A stretch of DNA of 27,923 bases from Christensenella sp. UBA4636 (GTDB lineage Bacteria; Bacillota; Clostridia; Christensenellales; Borkfalkiaceae), in assembly GCA_002405915.1 (NCBI GenBank), contig DHMS01000015.1, forward strand, positions 1 to 27,923, in the 5' to 3' direction. This document shows, piece by piece, positions 1-7,048 of the stretch. Position numbers and translations under genes: made by a program. Position 1 is the stretch's first letter. Each line of letters begins with the position of its first letter. Under the pieces are notes generated by a model. That model ran no database searches. It was given only the letters and a program-made list of their open reading frames with translations, and was not told where the DNA came from.

Positions 1-961
1 GCCCTATGCAATCACAGAACGCCGAATCGCCTATGCTCGTTACGCTATCGGGAATAGTCACGCTTGTGAGTCCCGAACAACCATAGAACATAGAATTCCC
101 TAACCACTTCAGGCCGCTTGGGATAGTTACACTCGTTAGTCTTGTGCAGTACTTGAACGCTGACCCTTGTATTTCTGTCACACTGTTGGGAATGGCTATA
201 TTTGTAAGTCTGCGACATCCAGAAAAAGCATAACTATATACTCTTGTTACGCTATTTGGTATTTCAAAACTTTCAAATCCACAGTTAGCAAAACAATAGG
301 AATTTAATGTTTTTACTGTTTTAGGTATAACAATGTTTGTTATAGAATTGCAACCGTTAAATCCGCTTAAACTTTCGATACCATCGCAAACGATTACGTT
401 TCTTATAGTCGTCTGGTCTTTAAAAGCGTCAACACCGACTGCTTTTACAGGAAAAGAGTTTATGTAGGCAGGAATAACTAATACGGTGGGCGCGCCGCCG
501 GTGTACCCTGTGATAGTTGCTTTGCCATAAGCAACCGTGTATTTGAAAAGATTTGAATATACGGTTATCCACTTTCCGTATATCTTAGAAGATTGTTTGA
601 AAGTTGTATTGTCGGTTAAAGGCGTTTGATAATTTGAATCCACAAACCACCCATAAAAATATTTTTCTGAATTTGGATTTGTGCTTATATCTTCGGGTTT
701 TTCCGGTGTGTTTATTTTATAGTCACACTTTTCGTCTGTATAAACAGATTCTTTATGGTATCCGTCAATATAAACTTTGACTTCTATTTCCCTTGTACTG
801 CCACATGAACAGATTCCGTAACGATTATAGCTGTGAAAATGCTCTGGTTGACTACTGTTGCTATTTGTGGTGTTCTCGTCTTTGCATGCCGTTGTAAACA
901 GACAGCAAACTGCGCAAAGTAAAGATAAAATTAAAATTGATAAAAGCTTATTTGTTTTCAT
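1..961 (-). CDS. BspA-type leucine-rich-repeat lipoprotein, 3' end outside window
   Basis: Open frame from an ATG at 961 reading leftward off the window edge (about 320 codons seen, no stop). The N-terminus is a hydrophobic signal peptide followed by Cys26 (LFTTAC), a near-lipobox, so probably a surface lipoprotein. Next come a Cys-containing linker (CSCGS), then a Listeria-Bacteroides-type repeat (YFYGWFVDSNY ... IYGKW, about residues 85-120), then from about residue 150 successive LRR_5/BspA repeats of about 23 residues with the pattern IPNSVT-x-I/V-x-x-x-AF-x-x-C-x-x-L-T. The family is linked to adhesion and host or matrix binding; the ligand here is unknown. SD AAGGAG lies at 973-978. The start overlaps the upstream winged-helix gene by 14 nt, so it is the third gene of an operon. 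Codons (ACA, AAT, AGT, TCT) look more AT-biased than the core genes, suggesting transfer. It sits downstream of the predicted invertible promoter. Confidence 0.9.
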   Translation of the reverse strand, partial: MKTNKLLSILILSLLCAVCCLFTTACKDENTTNSNSSQPEHFHSYNRYGICSCGSTREIEVKVYIDGYHKESVYTDEKCDYKINTPEKPEDISTNPNSEKYFYGWFVDSNYQTPLTDNTTFKQSSKIYGKWITVYSNLFKYTVAYGKATITGYTGGAPTVLVIPAYINSFPVKAVGVDAFKDQTTIRNVIVCDGIESLSGFNGCNSITNIVIPKTVKTLNSYCFANCGFESFEIPNSVTRVYSYAFSGCRRLTNIAIPNSVTEIQGSAFKYCTRLTSVTIPSGLKWLGNSMFYGCSGLTSVTIPDSVTSIGDSAFCDCIG

Positions 962-1214
962 TTGCGTAAATAACTCCTTCTTTTGTGATTTTTATAATCG
1001 CACCGTCGTATGACGTGTTCGACCTCGGTGTAATGGTAATATATCCTGACTTTACTAATTCAATGATTGTTTGTTCGTAGGCTTCTTTTGAGATTTCTTC
1101 TTTGTTCCAGAAATCATAGAAGCTAAAGTTTAGCATAATGTGATGTTCGTGATAGGCGTCTTTTTTAGTAGTGAACATTTTAGATAAGATTGTAGTATAG
1201 TATTGTTGTTTCAT
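948..1214 (-). CDS. small winged-helix-like protein
   Basis: An 88-residue protein of no named family that I recognise. The second half looks like a winged helix: a helix with ISKEAYEQTIIELVKSGYI, a basic hairpin (TITPRSNTSYDG) and a closing IIKITKEGVIYAN, the layout seen in YjcQ-like and phage or plasmid wHTH proteins. It could therefore be a small DNA-binding regulator of its operon, but that is inference. The start is well supported: AAGGAG seven bases before ATG, with the stop codon of the Cys-rich gene embedded next to this SD (GAGTAA). The end overlaps the LRR lipoprotein start. Base composition resembles the LRR gene rather than the chromosomal core genes. As the middle gene of a three-gene operon behind an invertible promoter it is a candidate feedback regulator. 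Confidence 0.75.
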   Translation of the reverse strand: MKQQYYTTILSKMFTTKKDAYHEHHIMLNFSFYDFWNKEEISKEAYEQTIIELVKSGYITITPRSNTSYDGAIIKITKEGVIYANENK

Positions 1215-1217
1215 AAT

Positions 1218-1397
1218 TTACTCCTTGTTTTTGGGATTGTATTTGCAAGTTTTTGGGCAAGAATTAAGACACTCCGTACAATATGAATCGTATTGTACCT
1301 TTAGTGTTGTATGTGTTAGAATACAGATTTCCACTATTTTCTTTTTGTGGCTACAGTTGTAATCAACGTAGTCCTCTTTTGCCGGAATTGCGGGCAT
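1218..1397 (-). CDS. Cys-rich 59-aa protein, first gene of the switch operon
   Basis: Starts MPAIPAKEDYVDYNC and carries six cysteines (residues 15, 25, 40, 43, 47, 51); the cluster YCTECLNSCPKTC looks like a metal-binding knuckle. No family recognised and no signal peptide. A longer start at 1433 is possible in frame, but an excellent SD (AAAGGAGG, 1402-1409) sits five bases before the ATG at 1397, so I use that. The SD is fused to the base of the 16-bp-arm palindrome at 1407-1443: the stem includes the AAAG that begins the SD. The gene ends at 1218, two bases before the next ATG. Being the promoter-proximal gene, it would be the first product made when the upstream segment is in the ON orientation. 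Confidence 0.7.
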   Translation of the reverse strand: MPAIPAKEDYVDYNCSHKKKIVEICILTHTTLKVQYDSYCTECLNSCPKTCKYNPKNKE

Positions 1398-1406
1398 TGT
1401 TACCTC

Positions 1407-1443
1407 CTTTTGTTCATTGATTTGCGTAATCAATGAACAAAAG
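1407..1443. repeat. recombination-site-like palindrome A (left inverted repeat)
   Basis: A perfect palindrome with 16-bp arms (1407-1422 and 1428-1443) around the 5-nt asymmetric spacer TGCGT. The central 21 bp (1415-1435: arms CATTGATT and AATCAATG around TGCGT) recur exactly, in inverted orientation, at 1584-1604. Two inverted half-sites around a short asymmetric core is the general plan of a tyrosine-recombinase core site. In RNA read leftward it would also form a hairpin directly upstream of the SD of the Cys-rich gene. Confidence 0.85.
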
Positions 1444-1604
1444 ACGGATAAAAAAGCATTTTGGGCGCTAATTCAAAGCAATGGATACGGAGATATATTA
1501 AAACAAAGCTAAAAACTAAAAGTTATTATATAAAAAAGTTGACAAATTGCGACGAATTTGATAAAATATGAAATACAAAAATACATTGATTACGCAAATC
1601 AATG
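1415..1604. promoter_or_regulatory. predicted invertible promoter segment (inverton)
   Basis: Perfect 21-bp inverted repeats at 1415-1435 and 1584-1604 enclose 148 bp (1436-1583) of AT-rich non-coding DNA. A tyrosine recombinase gene abuts the right repeat; its TGA lies inside it. An operon for a surface LRR lipoprotein begins 18 bp left of the left repeat. The only consensus sigma-A promoter in the segment (1539-1567) points right, away from the operon. Inversion would place its -10 box 16 bp from the left repeat, pointing at the operon, with the leader running through the palindrome to a strong SD. This matches the known layout of invertible promoters controlled by adjacent recombinases. 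That the DNA inverts is inferred, not seen. Confidence 0.75.
1539..1567 (+). promoter_or_regulatory. sigma-A promoter inside the invertible segment
   Basis: TTGACA at 1539-1544, 17-bp spacer, TAAAAT at 1562-1567. In the sequenced orientation transcription would start near 1574 and run antisense into the 3' end of the recombinase gene. On the opposite strand the best candidate is a TATAAT-like box with no good -35, so this orientation is probably OFF for the operon. Confidence 0.75.
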
Positions 1605-1606
1605 TA
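1582..1606. repeat. recombination-site-like palindrome B (right inverted repeat)
   Basis: Palindrome with 10-bp arms TACATTGATT (1582-1591) and AATCAATGTA (1597-1606) around ACGCA, the reverse complement of the site A spacer. The shared 21-bp core is 1584-1604. It overlaps the stop codon and last two codons (Val-His) of the recombinase gene, so strand exchange at the core could leave the gene intact because the core sequence is restored by inversion. Confidence 0.85.
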
Positions 1607-2525
1607 CGGGAAAAAAGCTTTTTGCAAGGCGGTTCATCATCGCCGTTTTGTGTTCTAAAAGCGAGTGGGCGTAACGGTTTAAAGTGACGGTCGGGTTCTT
1701 GTGACCTAAGATTTCCGAAAGCGTTCTGACGTCCATTCCGCATTCCAAAGCGCGGGTCGCAAAGGTGTGGCGGAGCGAATGGAAGCCGCGGTGCGGAATA
1801 TTTAGCTTTTTTAAAAGCAGTTCGAAGCTTCTTTGGTACGACCGCACGGAAAGCGTTTTGCCGTTGTCGGTTATTAAAAAATCGGCGTTGCTCGTGCGCT
1901 TTAAAGTTTTTAAAATAGTTATCAATTGTTTCGGCAAGGGTATGACTCTCGCCGAATTTTTTGTTTTGGGCGTATCGATTTTAAGCCCCGAGGGCGAATC
2001 GTGACAAGAACGAGAAACAGTCAAAAGCCTTTTGTCAAAATCCACGCTTGAGGGCGAAAGCGCGAGCAGTTCGCCGATTCTTAGCCCCGTGTAAAGGCAG
2101 ACGATAACGCCGAGCATTTTGTCCTTTTTGCCCGACAGAATTGCTTTTTCTATAAGAGCTTGTTCTTTTGTCGAAAAGCATTCGATTTTCTTTTCTTCGC
2201 GCTTGGGTCTAATGAGGGTTTCGGCGGGGTCGGTTTTGATAAATCCCTGCCTATAAGCCGTTTTAAGCGAGTTTTTTATCACCGTAACGATTGAATTTAT
2301 ACTGTTTTTCGAAAGTCCGCCGCCGCGGCTTTTGCTGCCGTTTACGCTTAATTCGTTGACGAATTTTTGTAGAATGGCGGGCGTGATTTCGTCGAGCTTA
2401 AAACCGCCGAGAAACGGCGATATGTACAGTCTTACGCTTACTTCATAGCGTTTGAAAGTCCGCTCTTTCAAAAAATTAAAAACGTAGTTCTCAAGCCAAA
2501 CGTTCAGATAGTCTTTGTATTTCAT
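1599..2525 (-). CDS. tyrosine site-specific recombinase (integrase/invertase type)
   Basis: A 308-residue phage-integrase-family recombinase. The N-terminal SAM-like/core-binding domain covers about residues 1-100 (WLENYV...TFKRYEVSVRLYISPFLG) and the catalytic domain about 115-308. All catalytic residues are visible: Arg149 (TGLRIGE), a Lys in TPKTKNSAR (187 or 189), His249 and Arg252 (HSLRHTFA), His275 (GHKN) and the nucleophile Tyr285 (NRYAHS). The ATG at 2525 has GGAG upstream, itself preceded by a strong hairpin (2540-2566). The gene ends inside palindrome B. No excisionase, relaxase or phage genes are nearby, which favours a local DNA-inversion role over an integrated element, though a remnant integrative element cannot be excluded. 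Codon use (GCG, GGC, GCC) resembles the core chromosome, unlike the operon it would switch. Confidence 0.95.
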   Translation of the reverse strand: MKYKDYLNVWLENYVFNFLKERTFKRYEVSVRLYISPFLGGFKLDEITPAILQKFVNELSVNGSKSRGGGLSKNSINSIVTVIKNSLKTAYRQGFIKTDPAETLIRPKREEKKIECFSTKEQALIEKAILSGKKDKMLGVIVCLYTGLRIGELLALSPSSVDFDKRLLTVSRSCHDSPSGLKIDTPKTKNSARVIPLPKQLITILKTLKRTSNADFLITDNGKTLSVRSYQRSFELLLKKLNIPHRGFHSLRHTFATRALECGMDVRTLSEILGHKNPTVTLNRYAHSLLEHKTAMMNRLAKSFFPVH

Positions 2526-2539
2526 AAATTACTCCTTTT

Positions 2540-2566
2540 GCCGCTCGGATATGTTTTCCGAGCGGC
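2540..2566. promoter_or_regulatory. hairpin in the recombinase leader
   Basis: Perfect 10-bp stem GCCGCTCGGA / TCCGAGCGGC with a 7-nt loop. Read on the minus strand it ends seven bases before the GGAG of the recombinase SD, so it may limit translation or act as an attenuator. On the plus strand it is followed by only GTTTT, too short for a convincing terminator. Confidence 0.6.
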
Positions 2567-2671
2567 GTTTTGCAAGTAATATTTTAACAAAATACTTTCG
2601 GCTTTTGATGATTGAATTTTGCGAGGACTTTTTTACATGCAAAAGCATTCTTTCTTTTTGCGTCGTTGATA

Positions 2672-2700
2672 TTGACATAAGGCGCGAAAAGTGGTAAAAT
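2672..2700 (+). promoter_or_regulatory. sigma-A promoter of the collagen-like lipoprotein gene
   Basis: TTGACA (2672-2677), exactly 17 bp, TAAAAT (2695-2700). Same box sequences and spacing as the promoter in the invertible segment. Start of transcription expected near 2707; the gene begins at 2740. Confidence 0.8.
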
Positions 2701-2739
2701 AAAGAAAAATATATCTTATCTTGTCGAAAAGAGGCTTGT

Positions 2740-3852
2740 ATGAAGAAAATTTTACTTGCGATTGTTGCCGTTGTTGTCTGTTTTTCTTTTCTCGCGTTTC
2801 TACCCGCTTGTAACGATAAAAGCGCGTCGGATAGCGGCGGCTTTACCGCGGAAGAAGCTTACGACAAAGCCAAAATTCTCGGTTTTAAAGGCTCGCTCGA
2901 CGAATTCATAGAACTTTTAAGCGGTAAGGACGGCGTTGACGGTAAAGACGGCGCCGACGGCGCGCCCGGCAAAGACGGTGTCGACGGAAAAGACGGTATC
3001 GACGGAAAAGACGGTGTTGACGGCGCGCCCGGCGCAGATGGTAAAGACGGAGTTGACGGGATAAACGGCGCGGACGGTAAAGACGGAGTTGACGGAGAAA
3101 AAGGCGAACAAGGCGAACAAGGCGAAGCGGGGAAAGACGGAGTTGGCATAAAAGACGTTCTTATCACTCTCGAAACGGATACGGACGGCAAAACCTATTT
3201 CGTGTTCACGATTATTTTGAGCGAGGGCGACCCGATTGTTCGTAAGGTTTTACAGCAGACGGAAAGCGAAAACAAGCCCGAGGCAGCGGCAGGAGCCCTT
3301 TCGGTAGTTACGCCCGACGGCGAAAAACCGGACTTCGTTCCCGTGCTTATGGTTGACGAAAAGCTTGCCTATAAGTCGATTAACCGCGATTTTCTCTGCT
3401 TGAAGCTTACCGATAAAGACGGAAACGCAAAGATGATTCCGCTTGAAACGGAGTATCTTTCGCCGGCTTCGGGAACGGGAATGAGAACGATTGCCGTAAA
3501 TTACGGCGGCGCGAAAACGAGCTTTAAAGCGTATATTGCGGAGAGCCTTACGGATATACAAAACTGCGCGGCAAACGTTAGCTTTGACGGAGTAACTCTT
3601 ATGGGCGCGGATAATAATTTGCTCATAGTAAGTAGCGGGGCAACCTTTGAGAGCTTAAAACTTTCCGCAAAAATCGCTTTCTATATAGCGGGCGTAGACT
3701 GCGTTTTCGTCGGCACTCTCGTCGGCGACATACCTTGCGATATCGAAAACTTTTCTACTTCTTTTAGCGGCAAGGCAAGCGATATCACCACGGTGACCGT
3801 TACAATCGGCGCGGCGCAGAAAAAACTCAAATTTTACGTTTACGTAATCTAA
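2740..3852 (+). CDS. collagen-like repeat lipoprotein
   Basis: A 370-residue secreted lipoprotein. The signal peptide ends in a lipobox (FLPAC, Cys24). A short helix-rich motif (EEAYDKAKILGFKGSLDEF, about 39-56), often seen just before bacterial collagen-like tracts, leads into about 25 uninterrupted Gly-X-Y triplets (residues 62-136), mostly GKD, GVD and GAD with a few GAP and GEQ. The remaining 230 residues are beta-rich, with stretches like bacterial Ig-like or adhesin domains, but no family is recognised. Such proteins form trimeric stalks on the cell surface; adhesion is the usual suggestion. The start has AAAAGAGG five bases upstream and its own consensus promoter. It is divergent from the recombinase gene and may belong to the same surface-protein island, though its codon use matches the core genes. 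No strong terminator separates it from ung. Confidence 0.85.
   Translation: MKKILLAIVAVVVCFSFLAFLPACNDKSASDSGGFTAEEAYDKAKILGFKGSLDEFIELLSGKDGVDGKDGADGAPGKDGVDGKDGIDGKDGVDGAPGADGKDGVDGINGADGKDGVDGEKGEQGEQGEAGKDGVGIKDVLITLETDTDGKTYFVFTIILSEGDPIVRKVLQQTESENKPEAAAGALSVVTPDGEKPDFVPVLMVDEKLAYKSINRDFLCLKLTDKDGNAKMIPLETEYLSPASGTGMRTIAVNYGGAKTSFKAYIAESLTDIQNCAANVSFDGVTLMGADNNLLIVSSGATFESLKLSAKIAFYIAGVDCVFVGTLVGDIPCDIENFSTSFSGKASDITTVTVTIGAAQKKLKFYVYVI
2923..3147 (+). repeat. collagen-like Gly-X-Y coding repeat
   Basis: 25 consecutive Gly-X-Y codon triplets, with GGTAAAGACGG-type nucleotide units repeated almost identically. Repeat number is likely to vary between strains through slippage or recombination; shortening in steps of 9 nt would stay in frame. 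Confidence 0.85.
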
Positions 3853-3890
3853 AATTATTGCTAATTAAAATAGCTTTTAGGCGGTGAAAA

Positions 3891-4553
3891 ATGGTTGACT
3901 TCAAAAACGACTGGAACGACGTTTTAAATGACGTTTTGGAAAGCGAAAATTACGCAAAAATTCGGCAATTTTTAAAAAAAGAGTATTCCGAGCGGACAAT
4001 TTATCCGCCGATGAACCAAATTTACAATGCGTTTTACCTTACGCCGTATAAGGACGTGAAAGCCGTTATTTTGGGTCAGGACCCCTACCACGAACCGGGA
4101 CAGGCGCACGGGCTGTGCTTTTCCGTTGCGGAAGGCACAAAACTTCCGCCGTCGCTCGTCAATATTTACAAGGAAATGAAAGACGATATCGGCGTGGACA
4201 ACGGCTTAAAAGGCGACTTAACAAAGTGGGCGGAGCAAGGCGTGCTTCTGCTGAACACTACGCTTACCGTTCGGCGCGGCTCGGCAAACAGCCATTCGCT
4301 TTGCGGCTGGACATGGTTTACCGACGAGGTTATAAAAAAACTTGCCGAGCGCGAAAAGCCTATGGTTTTTATACTTTGGGGCGCGAACGCTCGCTCGAAA
4401 AAGAAGTTTATTCCGCCTCGGCACAAGATAATCGAAAGCGCGCACCCGAGCCCTTTGTCGGCGTATAACGGCTTTTTCGGCAGTAAGCCTTTCTCCCGCG
4501 CTAACGAATTTTTGCTTTCCGTGGGCGAAACGCCGATAGATTGGCAGCTTTGA
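3891..4553 (+). CDS. ung: uracil-DNA glycosylase, family 1
   Basis: Removes uracil from DNA to start base-excision repair. The 220-residue length is normal for the family. Water-activating motif GQDPYHEPGQAHGLCFSV with Asp64 and His67; uracil-binding LLLNTTLTV (Asn122); DNA-intercalation loop HPSPLSAYNGFFG (185-197) with the conserved His185. The family usually has Gly after PYH; here it is Glu (PYHEPG), a mild variation. The ATG has a purine-rich SD (AGGCGGTG) upstream. It lies 38 bp after the collagen-like gene with only a weak A/T hairpin between, so partial read-through is possible. Confidence 0.97.
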   Translation: MVDFKNDWNDVLNDVLESENYAKIRQFLKKEYSERTIYPPMNQIYNAFYLTPYKDVKAVILGQDPYHEPGQAHGLCFSVAEGTKLPPSLVNIYKEMKDDIGVDNGLKGDLTKWAEQGVLLLNTTLTVRRGSANSHSLCGWTWFTDEVIKKLAEREKPMVFILWGANARSKKKFIPPRHKIIESAHPSPLSAYNGFFGSKPFSRANEFLLSVGETPIDWQL

Positions 4554-4647
4554 TTTTTTTGTCTTTTCGCGCGGTTTACAAGAGAGTTTTTCGACATAAA
4601 AAATAGGAAAAACGGCTAATATTTTATAAGAAACAAGGAGTTTTGAA

Positions 4648-6423
4648 TTGAACAAGCTTGATAAAATTCTGCTTTCCGTGGAAAAACCCGCGAGGTATAT
4701 AGGCGGCGAATACAACGCGCCTAAAGCAGATTGGAAAAAACTCAATTATTGCATTTGTTTTCCGGACGTTTACGAGGTAGGTATGTCTAACCTCGGCATT
4801 CGCATCGTTGCGGAAAGCCTAAGGACGGTTGACGGCGTTTACGTCGACCGCTGTTTTGCCCCGTGGCGCGATTACGGAGAACAACTCAAAGAAAACGATA
4901 TTCCGCTTTACGCGCTTTCGACTAAACGCCCGCTTAAAGACTTCGATATGATTGGTTTTTCGCTCGGCTTCGAAATGTGCTACACGACCGTTTTGTATAT
5001 GCTCGATTTAGCGAAAATTCCGCTTAGAAGCGCGGACAGAGGAGAAGAGTACCCGATAATTCAAGCGGGCGGACCTTGCGCCGTCAACCCCGAACCGATG
5101 GCGCCGTTTTTCGATTTGTTCGTTATAGGCGACGGCGAAGAAGTGATGGCGGAACTTGCAAAACTCAAGCTTGCAACCAAGACTAAAAAAGAATTTTTAG
5201 AAAAAGCTTCCGAGCTTGACGGTGTTTACGTACCCCGGCTCTTAGAAGTAAAATATGGCGATAACGGGCTTATAGAGGGGTTTAGCGGAAAAACGAAAGT
5301 CAAAAAAGCCGTTTGTCGCGACCTTGACAACGCGGTGTTTCCTCACAAAATGCCGGTCGGCAATATAGAAGCCATATTCGACAGAGCCGTTATAGAAGTT
5401 ATGCGCGGTTGTCCGCGCGGGTGCAGATTTTGCCAAGCGGGCTTTTTATACCGCCCCATTCGTCAACGTTCGGTCGAACATTTGACGGAGCAAGCCGTGT
5501 GTCTTGTGAGAAGCACGGGCTTTGACGAGCTTAGCTTGAACAGTCTTTCAACGGGCGATTATCCCAAGCTCAAGGAGCTTTTAAAACAGCTGAAATCCGC
5601 CTTACCCGACACGAAAATCGCTTTGCCGTCGCTCAGAATCGACAGTTTCGACGGCGAATTTATAGAGCAATCGCGCAAAAGTTCCTTAACGTTTGCACCC
5701 GAAGCGGGAACGCAGAGATTGCGCGACGTTATCAATAAGGATATTTCCGAGGACGAGGTGGAACGCAGCGTTAAAATCGCGTTCGAAAAGGGTTACTCGA
5801 GTATAAAACTCTATTTTATGATGGGGTTGCCGACCGAAACGGACGAGGACCTTGACGGAATTGCCGACATAGTTTTCAAAATAAAAGACGTGTATTCGGC
5901 GAACCCGAAGTACGCGCGCAACTTGCGCATTTCGGTCAGCGTTTCCACGTTTATCCCAAAACCTTTCACACCGTTTCAGTGGGAAAGACAGATTACGCGC
6001 GAGGAGTTCGAACATAAAGTAAAACGGCTTAAAGAAAAGCTTTTCGTGAAAGGCGTGACTTTCAGCTGGAACGATTTTTCGCTTTCCGAGCTTGAAGCCG
6101 TGCTTGCCAGAGGGGACAGAAAGGTCGCGGACGTTATCGAAAAAGCCTACAAAAAAGGCAGTTTTTTGGACAGTTGGAGCGAATGTTTGAAAGCCGACAA
6201 GTGGTTTGAAGCCATTGACGAGTGCGGCTTGAAGATTTCCTCTTACACGCGCGAACGCGGCGAGGACGAAATTTTGCCGTGGGATTTTATCGATATTTTC
6301 GTGACGAAAGATTATTTTTTGAAGGAACGCAAAAAAGCGTATTCGGGCGAAGTAACGGGCAGTTGCTTTAAGGGCTGCAAGGGCTGCGGAGTGCAGAAGG
6401 AGTTTAAGTGCGACAGATGTTAG
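4648..6423 (+). CDS. B12-binding-type radical SAM protein (TIGR03960-like)
   Basis: 591 residues starting at TTG, chosen because AAGGAG (4635-4640) lies seven bases before it and the N-terminus LDKILLSVEKPARYIGGEYN is as expected for this family. A cobalamin-binding-like Rossmann domain (about 33-200) precedes the radical-SAM domain. The [4Fe-4S] cysteines are Cys255, Cys259 and Cys262 (RGCPRGCRFCQAGF). The C-terminus carries a second Cys cluster (SCFKGCKGCGVQKEFKCDRC). The family is widespread in Clostridia and nearly always next to the DUF2344 gene; the substrate is unknown, and an RNA or ribosome modification role is often guessed. The last 16 nt overlap the next gene, so the two are translationally coupled. 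Confidence 0.93.
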   Translation: MNKLDKILLSVEKPARYIGGEYNAPKADWKKLNYCICFPDVYEVGMSNLGIRIVAESLRTVDGVYVDRCFAPWRDYGEQLKENDIPLYALSTKRPLKDFDMIGFSLGFEMCYTTVLYMLDLAKIPLRSADRGEEYPIIQAGGPCAVNPEPMAPFFDLFVIGDGEEVMAELAKLKLATKTKKEFLEKASELDGVYVPRLLEVKYGDNGLIEGFSGKTKVKKAVCRDLDNAVFPHKMPVGNIEAIFDRAVIEVMRGCPRGCRFCQAGFLYRPIRQRSVEHLTEQAVCLVRSTGFDELSLNSLSTGDYPKLKELLKQLKSALPDTKIALPSLRIDSFDGEFIEQSRKSSLTFAPEAGTQRLRDVINKDISEDEVERSVKIAFEKGYSSIKLYFMMGLPTETDEDLDGIADIVFKIKDVYSANPKYARNLRISVSVSTFIPKPFTPFQWERQITREEFEHKVKRLKEKLFVKGVTFSWNDFSLSELEAVLARGDRKVADVIEKAYKKGSFLDSWSECLKADKWFEAIDECGLKISSYTRERGEDEILPWDFIDIFVTKDYFLKERKKAYSGEVTGSCFKGCKGCGVQKEFKCDRC

Positions 6424-7031
6424 TTTTCAGATACGTAAAAACGGACGGATATCAATTTGTTTCGCACCTCGACGTGCTTCGCCATATCCAAAAAACCTTT
6501 ATCCGCGGCGAAATCCCCGTCGAATATTCGCAAGGTTTTAACCCGCACATGCTCATCTTTTTGTCCAACCCTTTGGGCGTGGGCATAAAAAGCGAGGCGG
6601 AATACGGCGTTACGGCGACTTCGCTTTCCGTCGAGGAGTTTTTGGAAAAGTACAACGCAAACTGCCCGCAAGGTATTAGGTGCGTGAACGCTTTTTATGT
6701 CGAAAAAAATCCTAACCTTGCCGCGATTATCAATTCCGCGGAATATGTGATGAAAGGTTTGAGCGAGAAGGTGGATTTGGAAAAAATCCTTGCTTCCGAT
6801 TGTTTTTTGATGACGGACAAAAAGGGCAACGAAAAAAACGTGCGGGACAAGATAATTTCCTTAAAGCGCGACGGCGAAAACCTCGTTGCTGTTTTGAAAA
6901 GCGGAGCCGAAAATTTGCGCCCGGACTTGTTTAGCGCAAAATTAGAAAGTCTTTACGGTTTTGAGTTTGACGACGTTGTAAAAATTGCTTCGTTTATAGA
7001 CGGCAAAACGCCCGAAGAAGTGCTTAAATAA
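6408..7031 (+). CDS. DUF2344 / TIGR03936 radical-SAM-linked protein
   Basis: 207 residues. The N-terminal signature FRYVKTDGYQFVSHLDVLRHIQKT followed by EYSQGFNPHM identifies the TIGR03936/DUF2344 family, found next to or fused to the preceding radical-SAM protein. Biochemical function not established; presumably a partner or substrate-binding subunit. The GTG at 6408 has AAGGAG five bases upstream; an in-frame ATG at 6417 gives a product three residues shorter but leaves 14 bases to the SD. The gene starts inside the radical-SAM gene. Confidence 0.92.
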   Translation: MRQMLVFRYVKTDGYQFVSHLDVLRHIQKTFIRGEIPVEYSQGFNPHMLIFLSNPLGVGIKSEAEYGVTATSLSVEEFLEKYNANCPQGIRCVNAFYVEKNPNLAAIINSAEYVMKGLSEKVDLEKILASDCFLMTDKKGNEKNVRDKIISLKRDGENLVAVLKSGAENLRPDLFSAKLESLYGFEFDDVVKIASFIDGKTPEEVLK

Positions 7032-7048
7032 AAAGCAGAAATTATAAA

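Noticed and set aside
1398..1433. Upstream start for the Cys-rich 59-aa gene
   Set aside because: It lies in the palindrome with no SD; the ATG at 1397 has AAAGGAGG at ideal spacing.
1516..1743. 75-codon minus-strand frame across the invertible segment and the recombinase 3' end
   Set aside because: It overlaps the recombinase in another frame, has no SD and would be destroyed by inversion.
1599..2525. Integrative element or prophage marked by the integrase
   Set aside because: No other mobile genes, no tRNA target and no direct repeats; the inverted-repeat promoter segment explains the recombinase better, although the left edge of the window is unseen.
2859..3191. Long minus-strand Pro/Ser-rich frames opposite the collagen-like gene
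   Set aside because: Mirror image of the Gly-Asp-rich codon repeats; no SD or promoter.
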